Shown in pieces: positions 48,475 to 62,524 of a stretch of DNA of 64,000 bases. How positions within the stretch are numbered: the first letter of the stretch is position 1; the number at the start of each line of letters is the position of its first letter. The notes under the pieces were generated by a model. That model did not search any database. It was not told the DNA's origin and saw nothing but the letters and a program-made list of their open reading frames with translations. The translations under genes were made by a program, and so were the position numbers. The DNA lies in contig VXAU01000683.1 in NCBI GenBank assembly GCA_013399695.1, positions 1,958,780-2,022,779 on the forward strand. The letters are read 5' to 3'. Origin of the DNA: Formicarius rufipectus. Taxonomy: Eukaryota; Chordata; Aves; Passeriformes; Formicariidae.

Positions 48475-51400
48475 TGTATGAGAGAAGTGTGGCTGACACT
48501 GATAAATAATTGTTTTCTGGACACAGTGCCCAGAAAGTTAAGCAGGTAATTCCAGCCTTCCAAAGTTCATGCAACAGTTGAATAAGGATCAAATAGATGC
48601 ATTGGATATGACTTAAGGAAAAACAAACATTGACATTCCATTCTTAAAACAACTTGTAACACCAAAATAAATCAAAAGTGAATTTGAATACAAACACCTT
48701 ATTGACAGTCCTTTTTTTAGAGGGCTATTAGGGATGCTTGCCCTTGAGTGGATTTAGAAGATGCAAGCTTTAATCTGTAAAGTTTTAAAATACTCCTGTC
48801 ATCAGGAGGAAAAAAGTAGTTACATGAAATGTGACATTTTCAATTTTTTAAATGTTAATAATTATCAACTATGTTGCTGTTTGAAGTACTTTTGCATTCA
48901 TTTTTTTAAGAGTAGCCTCTAAGATCTTTGTAAGAAACTTTCAAAAAGATAACTTTTTTCAAGTTTATATTATCTCCATGCAATTTGTCAAGATGAGTCC
49001 TAGCGCATAGAAATGTAACACCCTCCCCTTATGAAAGTCTTTCATCTAGAAGAACTTATAAAAGCAATCATGGAGATAAAAAAGTCAGAAGAGCTCAGCT
49101 TATTTCTATCTGCATTAACAGAGTAACTGCCATGACTGCAGGAGCATTACCTGAAATAATCTAAAATTCACAGGTAATTGGCTGCATTTCAGGTTGGTCA
49201 GAGTCCTTTGAACTAATCTACCAATTTGGCACGGAGAATCTGGTGTAATAAAGCCAGAAATGCCAGGAGTATTAATGGTAAGAATTTTCTCCCCAGACTT
49301 CTCTGTTCATGTATTAGGATGATGAAGAACAGAGAAAACTGGGAAAAGCAGAAGCACTAGAAGAAAATAGTTTGCAGATTCTAAATGTTTTTCTTCTCAG
49401 AATTTCAATATTTGAAATAAATACATGTCTTGACACCAAGAGCTGTGCAGGTGATGTTGTCTTCAGTACTGTGCTGCTTTTGTATATGTGTTAAACCATG
49501 ACAAATACAAACGTATTAAAAAAAAAGATGAACTCCCCCTACATAGCTGATTTGCTTTTTCTCATCTCATCATGTATCGGCTTAATGAGAGTAAAGTTTA
49601 TTTTAAAGCTGCAAATGTCAACACAGAAGTCTGAAAATCATTTCTTGGAATGTGGAATGACATTTCTTTTTACTATCCTTCAACTCATGAAGTAAGTTTC
49701 ATATTAGAAAGTGAGAGAATATTCAGTCTGGGGAAACTGCCGTGTATTAACCTGGGTTTTTTTGGTGAAGGGTGGTCAAAAACAGAGTAGTCAAACAAGC
49801 CTACAAAGTGTAATTTCTCAATAGTGTCAGGTGGTGGAAAGCTCATCTGGTGTACTCACTCAGGGTCAAATACCAAGCCAAGTCCTAGTTTATCAGTAGT
49901 TCCAGAAACTGGGACATTGAAACCTAAGGCAGAGGGCTGTGGGAAAACAGAGAGTAATCTGCTCGCTGAGGAAAGAAGCTGCAGCACAAGAACTAGAAAC
50001 TGTCCCTGACTCCATCAAGTTCCTTGGTCATTTCTAGATGAGATATCTGTGCGTCTGTGTTTGGCTGATGGTTACTCATTTTGAGGCACCTGGAAGGAGA
50101 CATTTAGGTTATAGATTTAGGGAAGCACCAAGCACTCAGAACAACAAGTGAAGTCTGCTGGAGCAGTTGGTTAAATCATGGAGTATTCTGAACAAATGCC
50201 AGGGTCAATGGAGTATTTAAAAAAAGTGCAGAGAATCATAATAAAAAGTTTCCAGTTGCCTGGAAATAATATCTTCTCAACTTTTATGCACACTGTGATG
50301 ACGAACATTCAGAGCCAACCCAGAAAACCTCATTAGGAAACTGGCAGCTCTGAATGTAGTGCACTCTCTGATTAGCACAGTGATAAATGGGGCTCCTAGT
50401 CCTATACTTAATCCAGGAAATGCAGAGACCAGCTTCATTCCCAGGCGCTGTCCTGCATGTACACTAAATGAGGCACTAGTCCTGGGGGAAAAATAGTATG
50501 CAGTCAAACAATTAAATCATGTCACATAATACCCTTTGGGTGGGGGAAGGGGAGAGAGGGATGAGCTATGCTTCCAAAGGCAGCATTAGGTCTGGATTTG
50601 TCCAGCTTTTGAACATTTAGCTTTGTAAACCTAATGGTGTTCTTTCAACTTTTTTTTTTTTTTAATGTTGCAGTTTTGTCTTCCTCTTTGTTTTGTTAAG
50701 TTTTGTTCTCTCAGTCTTTCTGACTCACTTGATGCAGTTCTGCACGTACCTCGGGTGAGTCAGGAGAGCTGGCTGGGGGAGGACATCAGGGTGAATAACC
50801 CTCTGGACAGAGACATGACCGAAAGAACTAGATGGGAAAATTGGCCACTTAAGAAATAATATGAAAAGCATCAGCTGTAGCACAACCTAAGGAGAAAGAG
50901 GGAACAATGCTTTTTCAGGGGAAGTGAGAGCAGAAGCACACCCATGGGAATGAGCAATAAAATAAAAGTCATAAATAAAATAAAGTCATAAATCCAGTCG
51001 CTGCAAGGGCATTGCCTCCTGTGACCCTTTTGCCTTGGCTCTCCTGTAGCATGGCAGGTAAATGTTCTCCTTCTTACCATGCAGAGCAGGGGCAAGTGAT
51101 TGTTGTTGTACTGATCTTCATCCCGTGGGACACCAGGGCCAGAAAATCTCTAATGCCAAAAAAAGCCCCACTAATAGATACATTTATCACACACATGGAA
51201 GAGAAAGGGCAGTAATAAGGAAGGAGCCCATCCAAGTCACAAAAGTCTCTGTGACCAGGTGCAATATTCCCTGGAGACAAACACTTTCCCCTTGCTTACT
51301 GCCCTCCTAACCAGCTCCTTACAGGTGTAGCCACACATCCCATCTCATCAGAAACTGGATCCTTTGGTCTCCCACCTGGCTGTTGCATAGTGAAACCTTG

Positions 51401-54400
51401 ACCTCCCAAAACATCTGAGTTTACAGAAACCCCACCTCAGGTCCTTGCCATCAACCCAAAACACATCCCACAAACCATCTCTCTCCCAAAGGCAGCTCTG
51501 GGGTCTGTCCAACACAGTCCTCCCTGGGGATGCACTAATCAGACAGCCCCATGAAAAAGTCCAATCTGAGCTCCTCATCTCTGTTGTTGCCAATCCTGCT
51601 CCCAAGCCAGGCACCAAGTCACAGCTGCAGTGGTGCCTCAGCACTAAATTAATAGGCTCTTCCTCTTCTGTGCTTTAATGCAGAAGGCCATCTGGCACTT
51701 CCAGGGTAGACAGGGCCACTTCCACACTGCTGACTCCCACATGGTCATACCTTTTCACTGGGTTTCCCATAACATTGAAATGCCCATCAAAGTGTCCATC
51801 CATTGGCACAGACACTTCATCCACACAGGCACACATGAACATGAGTTTGAGCTCACAGGGTGATGTTGGATGTAGTGGGGTCACAGGCAGTCAGGGAAGC
51901 ACTTTTGTAGGAAAAGGCCATTGTCAGGAACCTGAGGATTGGCAGGGAGAAGGCTGTTTCTGAGCAAGAGAATTGAGAGAAAGCAGAGAAACCCAGGGGC
52001 AGTTTGAGGAGTAATAGTTTGTGGCCAGGCAGGGTGAGTGGTGGACAGGAACTCACAGTACAGCACACTTCTCCTGGGAGGTGCAGGCATACAAACAGCT
52101 AATTGTCAGTGCATGTGTGTATACACATATAAATATATGTGTATGTATATTTGTACAGTGTACATATTATCTATAAATAAAATGTTATTTTGTACCTTGG
52201 TGGACAGACACAATAAAAATGAAATTTCCAAATAATTTAGTAGGCCAGTGATTAGTGTAAAAGGGAAAGAGGGTCAGTTCTGATTCTGGGTCTCCTGCTG
52301 AAGTTCCCCCAAAACATCCTCTTTCAATTATTATTGGTTTTGTTTCGATGTTCCTGTGACTTTCTTTGTTTTATGAATTTTGGTTGTTTCATCTCCTTTT
52401 TGATTCTGAACAAACACATGTATTTATTTGACAAGACACATGACCTGATCTTGCCAATGTGTCCATTTGCACTTGATTTCACAAGCATGAGTAACTTCCT
52501 CTTCGATCAGCTTATTTGTATGTGTCTAGAGAACGAAGTTCAGTATGGCTTTATGTCACCAGATTTCCTCTGAAATAACAAAAAGAGGCCAAGGACTGTA
52601 ACTCACAGAAGCTGTACAAAGAAGCTGAGTGGTTTAAGACTCCTGTTGCTCCCCAGGTGCTTGTTTCTGGCCCACCGCTGGATGTACCCACACAGCAAGG
52701 CTGCCCAACAGGAATGGATCCCTGCCTTTTGTCACTGCAGTTCTCAGCCCAGCAAAGCATCACAAATCTCCCCACACTGGTCAGATCCCCTAAACTGGAT
52801 CAGCAGAAATGCAGGTGGATGTGCCACTCAGCTCACTTTGCTCTTGTAGGAGAGGTTGCAATTGATGAACAGAGGTGTTTGAAATGTCTTTTGAACTATA
52901 GCTTCTTTTCAGCTATGTTACATATCAAAAACACTTGTGCTGCTTCCACGAATAAAAATGTGATTGATTTTTCCTCTGAGAAACTTCTGGCATCACATGT
53001 AATTATTCCATCAGAATAAATCTGGGGCAAGAAATGTATTTTCTTTCCCATTGAAAGGATTTGGTGAGGGCTTCCCAAAATCTCTTGTGTGTTTAATGTT
53101 GAAAATAAAGAAAGCAAGACTGAGCACTGGGAGCTGCAAATCTCTTGGTAATGATATAGTGACAATAGGCAAGTACTTGAGGAAAGTTTCAGAGAGGTGT
53201 GGGCAGACAACCCACCTTGGTTTCTGGGTGCAGCGTTGAAGCTGATGGTGAAGCAAAGCTTGGTTGGGTGGAGGAGCTGCTCCCTGGGCAGGAGCTGAGT
53301 GAGTTGTCTGTGATGTTGGTCTCCTGTTGACCCCAAGGAAAGCAGTAGGTCTGGGGACCTCCATTCCTCCACAGGGGTGGTGCTCATCCCTTCCCACCAG
53401 GCTGGGTGTTCAGTGTGCATGGGGGTGGGGGCATCCAGGGGAGTGTGGACTGCACCCTGGAAATGGAGAGAAAGGGAAAATATTTTGTTAAAAATATTGT
53501 CAAAATACTTTTGCAATTCTTTGAACAGTGTAAATAAACAGTTTGGGAAACACTTTCAGCAAGGAGCTGCCAATTAGTGATTCAGTAATATGGGATCTCC
53601 AGAGCTGGATCAAAGTTTTCTGCTGACCACAGTGTACATACTGTATTCCCTAATAGCAGACTAAGCTCTGCCAGGGGCTTCAGTGCTTCCTTCATGTTAA
53701 AAGAAAAAAAGTCTTATATGAACAACACAGGGCAAAATGTGAAAATGTGACCACACAGACCTGGTGCTCTTAGTTCTAGTTGTCTCCTGCTGGCAGTGAA
53801 ATAAGTTTTAGTCTCAAACCAATCCTTGTAGTGGACCACAGTGCATGTTCTCACTTGGTATGGACAGACTCCCTCTGCTGGAAAATGGCTATAAAGGTTA
53901 TTTAGTCATTTAATAATCCTAAATGAAATAACTTGTAAAAAAATTTTTTTGTAGAAAGTGCGGAATTTTTATTTACACTGTCCAAAGAATTGTAAAAACA
54001 TTTTGACTTCTTTCCTAACCCCTGGGAAGGAGTTAGGAGTTTTTATCCTCAAAGTTCATCTCTGAACTGTATAAAAAAACCACATCACTTACATTAACCT
54101 CATATTGCATTAATCCACTGAGTAAAGTTTTGATTTCTTTCCTTTTCTGTAACTAGAATCAAGCTTTGAATACTTTCCTTCTGTAGTCCTAAAGGACTCT
54201 CTTTTCTTGACTTTATCACAGATGACAAGAGCCTGCCACTGACTTTACAGAAGCACCTGGACAAGACATGTTGGACAGGCTGGTTTCTTTAGCAGCCACT
54301 TTTGAATACTCTGTTAAAAACAAGTGGAAAAGAGCAGAGGCAAACAGGATTTTTATGGACGAATCCCTGTTATTTCCTAGGAATTTTGAGAGGTGGAGTT

Positions 54401-54802
54401 GATATATTCCTTTCAGAAATTAAGATCCCTGGTCCAAAATATTTACTGAATCAGTGATATTAAGGAAATGAGGATATTTTTAGTTAAGTCCTGTTATCAT
54501 CAGAATAACTTCATTAGGAAGCTCAGACACAGTTTTATTTTTTTCTAGAAAAATGTGGTGTCCAGTGCTTTCTATTCTTCTTATTTGATACCAAATGAAA
54601 GAGTCCTGAGATAAGGGTTTGAGTTTTAAAGTGCAGCTAGCATAGCACTTATGTCTGCTTCTCACTTCACTCCATCAGTGTGCCTCAGATGCCACCTACA
54701 GAAACACCCTGCAGAGAGAGGAGTACTCAGTGCTTGGTCCCTTTTCTGAATTATCAATATAGGCACCAACTACACAATTTATTTTATTTCTATGGAGATA
54801 TT

Positions 54803-55281
54803 ATAGAGTCATAGAGTCAATAGAGTTGGAAGGGACCTTAAAAGATCATCTAGTTCCAAGACCTCTGCCGTAGTCAGGGAATCTTCCACTGAGGTTAGTC
54901 AGGGCCCCATCCAGCCTGGAATTGAACACTTCCAGAGATAGGGGAACCTGTTCCAGTCTCTCACCATCCTAAAGTAAAGAAATTTTTTGTAATATGTAAT
55001 ATAAATTTGCTCTCCTTCGGTTTACAGCCATTCCCCCTTGTCCTATCCCTCCATACTCTTGTGAAAAGTCCCTCTCCAGCAGGCCCCTTTGGGTACTGGA
55101 AGGTGCTCTAAGTTCTTCCCAGATTCTTCTCTCCCCCATGCTGAACAACCCCACTCTCTCAGCTTGTCTTTATTGGAGAGGTGCTCCAGCCCTGAGATCA
55201 GCTTAGTGACTCACCTCTAGACTCATTCCAACAAGTAACATCCTTCTTGTGCTGGGGGCCCCAGAGCTGGACATAGCTCAT
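54803..55281 (-). mobile_element. CR1 LINE 3' part
   Basis: Reversed: GAGTCATAGAGTCAATAGAG, TTGGAAGGGACCTTAAAAGA and TCATCTAGTT at the 3' end, through CTCTCTCAGCTTGTC to CCCCAGAGCTGGACATAG. Diverged and 5'-truncated. Confidence 0.92.
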
Positions 55282-58200
55282 CAGTTACCTGGGAATTAGG
55301 AGAATTGCTTGCTCCTTCTCTGCAGTACCAGCTCTGAACCACAGACATTGAGACACCCAGCTGCTTGCAGCTCCCTTAGAGCACCAGTGTTCCCCTTTTC
55401 CACTAACACAGTTATTTAAGGAATCACACTCTGTGGCTTCATCAGCTCCAGTGTGGCCTATAATCTTCATCTTTGATCTTTCCATCAGTGCAAAACTGTG
55501 TTAAAAAACATTAAAGATGATACTGAGGGTTTTTCCATCTTCTGTAATCTGGTAATACAGGGTTATTGCAGTGACTTCAACACACAGGTGTATCACCTTT
55601 CAGTCACCAACATTGAAGATTTAGTCACCATCTGAAGAATCTGATACACAAACTCCTTCATCTACTCTCTGCCTTGTGAGTGACAGAAAGTAAGGCCCTG
55701 GGAGTTTGTCACTATACCTCTGTGAAAGCTGTGCATGCAGTGAAGTTTTGTGCTGCTGCCAGTCCCCAGGTCATCATGACATATTACACATGGTTCCAAA
55801 CTTTCTTTCTTCAGGTGAAAGGAAATTTTTTTCAGTCTTAAATGTTCTCAGCTCAGAATTGGATTGGATTAGGTAATCAAATTGCAATGAGTACTCTGAA
55901 TGAGTGATGGACATGTTGGTTGATGCCCATTGACCGGTTGAGACCTGGATTATGCTAATGTGAGAATACTTTTGTGCATGCAAAGGGCATTAAAGAAATA
56001 GAATATCTCTTGTCTGAAATAGCCTTGTCTCCAGTCTGAGGACTTTCTGTGTGGACTTTGTTGGCTTGTTGATGCATTTTTATGTAGGAATGTCACAATT
56101 TGGTGGGTCTTCTCTATACACCAAAACTCTGTCAGTTTCGAAATCGCATGAATTGAAGCGTATTGGCAAACATATGAGAAGGACAAGAATGCATCAAATA
56201 AGGCAGAATATTAGTCTTTGATGTCTTGTATCACCTCTTTCTTTTATTTGCTGACTGACTCAGAGAGAAGACACAGCTGAAAGAAGTTAACTTTTCCCAA
56301 AGAACAGTAGAGATGGAGCTAGGATTCAGACGGATCTCCTAGTAGGAGGAGTATCATCTGTCAAACCAATCTAAAATAATAGTGAAAATTAAAATCAACC
56401 CCCTACAAACAATATTTTCTACTATGAGTGCATTCATTTTCACATTTGTACACACAAAGTTACCTAAAGCTCTGGCACAACAGCTGCAGGCAGGGCGTTA
56501 TCTATGACATTTGTTGAATTTCAATGTTCACTTCTCTTATTGATTGCCTAGGTTTTGGCTTCAATATCCTTCTGGATATATTTCAAGACCTGTTTGTTTT
56601 CAATGGTTTTGGCAGATAAACTCTAAGTCCCATGATTATGATTCATTTCTGTGCGAATAATTTTGGTTATCAGCTTGATTATATCTCTATGTGATTTTAC
56701 ACTATTCACATGTACACTGGATGCCTTCAGAGCCAGGGCTGTGCTTACCCAAACACCTTTTTTCATGCTAAAGAGCAAGAAACTACAGATGAACACTTAC
56801 ACATTTTTGATATTTAATATTTTGTTTCTTGTTTTCTAATGAGTATTATATTCTACTTGAGTTATATGTCATGGTTGTTTATTTATGTATTTAAATACTG
56901 CCTTTTTTTTTTCTTTCCTCAGAAAGGATTGTTGCAAGCATGTACATAAATTTAACTATTGCTTCATTTAGCTTTTGTGGGGTCTGGTGTTTCATATGCT
57001 AATGCATATTAAGTTAAGAAGTGCTCAAAACCATGCTGTAATTAAACAATACCTGAGAAGCACATAAGTAAAAATATTTTGCTTTGAGAATTCCCACCTA
57101 AAAGACGATGCAAACAGAACTGATGTTCTCATCTTAGTCCTCTCAGAAAACACTGGGGTATAACTAACTATGTCTTGCTCTTGAAATGATCATATATATC
57201 TACGCCTTGACTTCCCACAAGAGCACTTTCTAGTTAGCCTGAAGTGCTGGGAAGGATCCACAGTGTTTTACCAGACCGTGGTCTCCCACTATTGAGACAT
57301 AGCCAGTTTAAACTGTCCTTCTTGGTCCCTGAGTCACATCAGTTTTCCTGCTTTTTCCCCTTTCCTGTAAAACTGTTACATGTTTTCAACATTTCCTGAT
57401 AATGAGCATTTTGGAAAAGGTATTTTTCCATCCCTGTGTCTTTGCTTCACGCTAGCTGACCTCCTTCAGGTCCAACGTTTGGACTCATGCAACTTGCAGT
57501 CATCTTGGCAAGGGCAGAAAAAGAAAACAAGGTTTGCACAAAAAATGGGGGCGTGTGCAGAAAACTACCCACAGCCAGCCCCACTGGCTCTGGGAATTCA
57601 GGATGGGAATCAGGGTAGTGGCTATTTTTTATGTCAGTCACAACTGGACTGGTGACCTGCTGTGAGCATGAAAACCCTCTAGAGTCCTTCTGACCACCTG
57701 TATATCCCCATTCCACTTCCCACAGAAACGGAAATATCAGATGTGCCTTTGCAATCAGATTCCTCTTTGGATGATTACCTTCCTTCCCAAAGGCCTGATT
57801 CGTTATGGTATACTTGTTCATTTCTGTCGTGCAAGCTTCAGTCCTTCTAAGTAACACTGTTGCATCAGGCTAGATGGGATTGAACGGCAGAGGGTTGTTG
57901 GTCTAATCAGGCATGATACCGAGCAAGAGAGAACACTTTGGGACAAACAGAGGCCATAATTTGGGAGAGCTTCTGTCTCCAGAGTCACACCACAGGACTG
58001 ATGGACCAGCTCAAAAAGGACAGAAACACTCACAGACTCTCCCATCTGAGAGAAGGAGTTCAGTGACGCACACGGGAGCTGTTTGCACACAGACCTGCCC
58101 GGCTGCCTCGGTGGCAGTGAGGTCTGAGTGTGCTTTCATGGAGATGACAAACAGCAAGTCAGAGCCAGCCACACATGGCTTTTCTGTTTTAGCTCTTTGG

Positions 58201-58708
58201 GTCATTTTCTTTTCGTCAGGTGTGGTGTACAACCAGCACGTTAGCCTGATGAACACAAGAAAATTCTGCTGGGGCCTGTGGAGTTAACCTGCCTTTAAAA
58301 CAGGACGTGACTGATGGTCTGACATGCAGTCAAGGCTGATGCAGTCACAGTGTTCAGCTCTCACAAGATGTGAGGTCAGGCTGCTACATGAAAGGATGCA
58401 CGGGAGAGGTTTTATCTGAGTGACTCAGACATAGCTGGCCACACTCCTTTCTATGCAAGCCTGTTGTAATGCAGTCTTCAAATCAAGGTTATAAAAGGAA
58501 AGCCATCTGCATGTAAGTTTTGACTGGCAGAAGAATGTAGTGAAAAATTCAGTCTGAATTGGGGAGAACAGGAACTCTGCATAGAAACAACATTTTTCCA
58601 TCAGATTTATTAGTTTATAACATAAGTTACCAGGCAAGAAGAAATTTACAAGCATCAGCATGGATTCAATTGCTTTCTTATATATCCCCCAAAGCCCTAC
58701 TTAACAAC

Positions 58709-58723
58709 AAAAAAAAAAAAAAA
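58709..58723. repeat. A15 homopolymer
   Basis: An A run in intergenic sequence with no attached element recognised. Confidence 0.9.
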
Positions 58724-59957
58724 GCCAAAACCCACCAAAACACAATCCTTTAATGGAGATAAGTGTTACGAAGTTTTATGGATGCCCTAAGCTTTTGGAA
58801 GGTTTAACATTCAAAATTAAGGCTCTAAGGTAAAATAGTAAGATCTTTGTTAATTACAGAAAAAATCACAGGAAGAATATCCATCAGACTTTGACTTTTG
58901 ACTTCATTAGTCTTCACTCTAACTACATTATCCAAAGCAGGCTTTCTCCATACTAGGCCTGGGGAGATTATTCCCAAGGAGGGCAGGATTGTCTCTACAA
59001 AGAAGACTTTCATGTTGAAGTAAGGGTAGAATAGGGGGATTATAGGCGTGTATATGTCTTTATGAGCATGTGGAAATGAGATTTACATCTGTGTTCAGGA
59101 GATCTCCAGCCAGAGGACTAGAGTTTTCCTCAGTCCTGCTTTTCACAGAATGTGCCAGTTCCCATTCCCTTGCTTTGGCCCAAGTTCTAGAAAAAGGAAA
59201 AAGAAAAAAGGTTGCAATGTCTCTGCAAGCCCTTGAAGAGATTATATGGAAGTATGAGAGAGAGAATATTTCTGGTTTCACTGGATATCTTCCAGCAAAG
59301 CTCAAATTTTGATGAGGCAAAAGTAGAAATGCAGCAAAAGATGTTGGTAGCTACAGGGAAGGGCTACCAAGTAGTAAATGAAGAGGGGGAAGGCCACAAA
59401 AGAAGCAAGGTGATGAGGTTATAGCTGGGAGAAACTAGTTGTGTGACTGGGGAAATGGGACTGTGGACATGGGAGAGGGTTGGGGAATGCCAGAGAAACA
59501 AGAGCCATGATGTGTAGCAACAGAGAAAGCAGAGAGAAGTGAGATATCAGGGAGGTGTAGAAAAAAATTCCATAAATTTGGAGTTGAAAGATTGTCAAAG
59601 CAAAAAGATACCTGTTTGAAAGACAAATTTAAGTCAGCATCAGGGCCAGGAAGTTTATGGCTGTTTATGTGTACGTTTTTCTTCCCAAACCTACTGTTTT
59701 TAATTAAAGCAGAAACTTTGGACAACTTTGCACAGCTCTGTAACACATACATGGTGGCCTTCTCTTAAACACATTCACATTGTCCTACCACAATTTGCCT
59801 GAAGCCCCCTGATGGTGGTTAATTGCTGACTTGGATCTTGCTACTGATACACTCCTATGACAAAGGTCACATTCCTAATGAGAAAAGTAAAGAAAGGAAG
59901 ATAGTAACACAGTGCCAGTGATGCAGTTGAGTTTTACTTTTCTTTTACAGCTTAGGG

Positions 59958-59963
59958 TTTATT
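59958..59963 (-). terminator. candidate polyadenylation signal of LNP1
   Basis: AATAAA on the minus strand about 92 bases past the LNP1 stop codon, a normal distance for a short 3' untranslated region. Confidence 0.5.
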
Positions 59964-60054
59964 CTAGACATCAGGCCTCTTCTAGTCAAAACAAAACAAG
60001 AATGGTCCCTTTGCTCTTCAGGGAGAGTGCTAAAATTCAATATCTCAATGCATT

Positions 60055-60255
60055 CTAGCTGCCTGTGTATAAATATCCTTTCTGAATGCTTGTTTGTGAT
60101 GGAAATTGTTCATTGTGCTCTGCAAGTACTTCTGAACCTTCAGCTTCTTCCCGCTCTCTCCTTGGCTCTGGTTTCTCTTCCATTCTCTTATGAGACTTGC
60201 TCTTTCTCAAGTGCAATCTTTCTCTTTCTCGTCTCTCCTTCACGCCTTCAGGTTG
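60055..60255 (-). CDS. LNP1: LNP1 last coding exon
   Basis: The acceptor CCATCTAG is followed in phase 0 by QPEGVKERRERERLHLRKSK, SHKRMEEKPEPRRERE and a tail ending TSIQKGYLYTGS, then TAG. Human LNP1 has RKERNERECLRMEIKSRKK and VEEERSSRKEEHGEA in the same place. The segment is highly charged and probably helical. It gives 66 residues, a little longer than I recall for human, with a different extreme C-terminus. Confidence 0.85.
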   Translation of the reverse strand, partial: QPEGVKERRERERLHLRKSKSHKRMEEKPEPRREREEAEGSEVLAEHNEQFPSQTSIQKGYLYTGS

Positions 60256-62524
60256 CTAGATGGCAGGAAAAAAAATAGCCAGGAATTAAAAGTGTCTCCT
60301 ATATGAACAAAAAATCCAAGTTAATTACTTTATTTCACTAGTAACATATACCAAAATATTCCAGTGACTCGCCTCAGCATGATCAGCTCTACCATGATGG
60401 GCTTAAATTCAAGGCCCAAGCCACTCACCCTAAAACTCAGCAAGAGGGAACAAACATGCTTTGATTATACTCTGTGTATGATGGAAGGGTCACCTGCCCA
60501 GCTGACTTGAGTGGGAGAGCAGAGAGGAGGTAAAAACAGAGGGGCTCCAAGATTTCAGCCTGGACTCCATGTTTCTGTCCTTTCACATGATCCATCTTTA
60601 CGTGCCTGAAGGCTGTTTAGTGCCAGCACAAAGACCTCCCTAAAAACAAGGTCATGAAGTGTTCTCAAAGACAAGTTTATAAGAGAAAAGCAATACGCAG
60701 GGAAGGAAATGAATTACCTTTCCCACAGTTTTTACCTGTGTGGTCATGGTTGTTCAAATTGCACCCACAGAGCTCTGGATGGAAAAAAAAGTGCTCCATT
60801 TGGGGGCACAAGTTTAATCCCAAATTTCCTTTCAAATCTCCAGCACCTATTTCTCAGTTCTTTGAGATACTCAAGTCCTTCGCATCTCCCAAACTTCAGT
60901 GGTGACTGAGGGAATGATAACAAGTTGGTATACTTGAAAAATAGATTAAAATACAGCTCTGCACACCTCACTGTGAGACTACAGAAGGGAACTGGAATGT
61001 ATGTTTTAACAGAACTGAACCCCTAATTAATACATTATGCTCACTATATCTATCATGCAATTACTACACACTCAGACTTTTCCAGCCATAGGCAATTTTG
61101 AGAAATTAGAAATGATGAACCAGGCAATGTGAATTCCCAAATGAAATAAATTGAGTAGTTCCTAAAGGGGAAAAAGAAGATTAGAGAATGCACCTAAAAT
61201 CCTAACAATGGCATAACAGTGCTGTCATCACCATAATTCTGCATATTCTTAGAGGACTGGCCATGACATGACTATAATAGTGGGGCTGATGATGTAATAA
61301 TGATACTTATTGAAAGGAGACTTTTTTTTCTCTTTTACCACACACAAGGTCTGCAAAGAAAGATGAAAATTACTTTTCCATACTAGCTGTCAGTGTCAAC
61401 AAACTGGAAAAAAAAAAAAAAAGATGCTTCCTTCTGTGTCTATTTGGTGCTAATGTCAAGTGTTATATAAGTACAGCTTTTTGAATGGAGTGACAATTTG
61501 ATAGCATTCTTCTAATATGTAAAAGTGAATTAGGATTTATTACCCTTTCTTCCATTGTATGATACATCAGATATTAGGTATCATAATAAAAAAATGTGTT
61601 AAAGTATCATAGACAAAAGGTTGTTATTGGCTACTTCATCAACACAAACCATACCAAAAATGCTTATGGTTCAGGACAGAATAATGGGGAAAAGGATGAA
61701 ATGGGGCAAGAATCCCCTGCTGCCTGCATGCCTTACAGTGAAAATGTGTTCAGTCACTTATAGCAATAGCTGCTGCTGTAGCTATGTGGTGAGACTGCAG
61801 AAAGCAGATGGATGGAGTCCTGAGGGATAAAAGAGAAGCCTTTCAAGCACTGCACTGTTTGGCAATCCTACAGATAACACCATATAGGTTAATCCACATC
61901 AGCAGCAATGAGAAAATGAGCTGGGTCTTATGGCAAAAGTGAAGCAAATCTGGATTTATATTGTCACATTTTGTTGTCACAGCCATAGAAACCTCTAAAA
62001 ATATTACCACAGCCAGTGTGGTGTCTTATTTTGAGGATAAGTATTTCTGAATAAGCCTAGGTGGTAACACTACATTGAGAATCCTCACACTAATGATACG
62101 ACTTTAACACTGTCTGTGCTACTGTAGTAATTTGAGACCCCATAATAAGAGAAACTCTAATTCGAGTTCATTTCTGCGCTTTCCCCAGCAAAGTCACAGC
62201 AATTACACAAAGGATAAAGCTGGCTCACTTTGTCTGGGCTTTTTCTTATGTAGTGATCTTAAATTGGTTGCCACCTACCAAAGAAACTGAGCGCTTGCTT
62301 TTGAGATGCAATTGCTTTTCAAAGGACTCTGCAAACTCCTGAATGGAATTTGATCTTGTCTCTGGGCCTGAGCTGCCTGCTGAGGGTGTTCTGCTTGCCT
62401 TCCTGTGACAGTGGCATTTGACATCTTGGTCTTCTTGAAATTCCTTGGAGCCCTTAAGATGGCCTGAAGATGAGCCTTTGGCAGCATCATGAAGTCGTGC
62501 TGCATGGAAGGAGGAAAGCTTGGC
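60055..62524 (-). CDS. LNP1: LNP1 (leukemia NUP98 fusion partner 1), 3' part of gene
   Basis: LNP1 is a small charged protein first met as a NUP98 fusion partner; its normal role is not known. Two exons (62279-62524 and 60055-60255) join in phase 0 and give 148 residues, against about 178 for the whole human protein as I recall it. The missing part is roughly the first 35 residues (the SFAKWMSSFWGHSW region), which I could not find between 62525 and 64000. Position upstream of TMEM45A on the same strand agrees with human gene order. No stop or frameshift is seen in the two exons. Confidence 0.85.
60256..62278. other. LNP1 last intron
   Basis: About 2 kb with an A run at 61408-61422 and no recognised element or gene. 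Confidence 0.6.
62279..62524 (-). CDS. LNP1: LNP1 penultimate exon
   Basis: A GTTTTTCAG acceptor and TTTG/GTAGGT donor bound exactly 82 codons in phase 0. The diagnostic part is IQEFAESFEKQLHLKSKRSV, matching human IEKFSESFERQLCFRTKRSA. The first half, with FQEDQDVKCHCHRK, fits human HEDQEFRCRSHVRDYRK loosely. Confidence 0.9.

Larger units (their letters stand above)
45371..59957. other. intergenic region between LNP1 and TMEM45A
   Basis: About 14.6 kb with no recognised gene. It holds CR1 copies at 47.5 and 54.8 kb. Open frames such as the 206-codon minus frame at 52896-53516 show no domain, no splice context and no biased composition. Confidence 0.55.

Noticed and set aside
52896..53516. 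206-codon minus-strand ORF
   Set aside because: No domain, no signal or membrane segment, no splice context, and no codon or composition bias. A frame of this length is expected by chance in a window this size.
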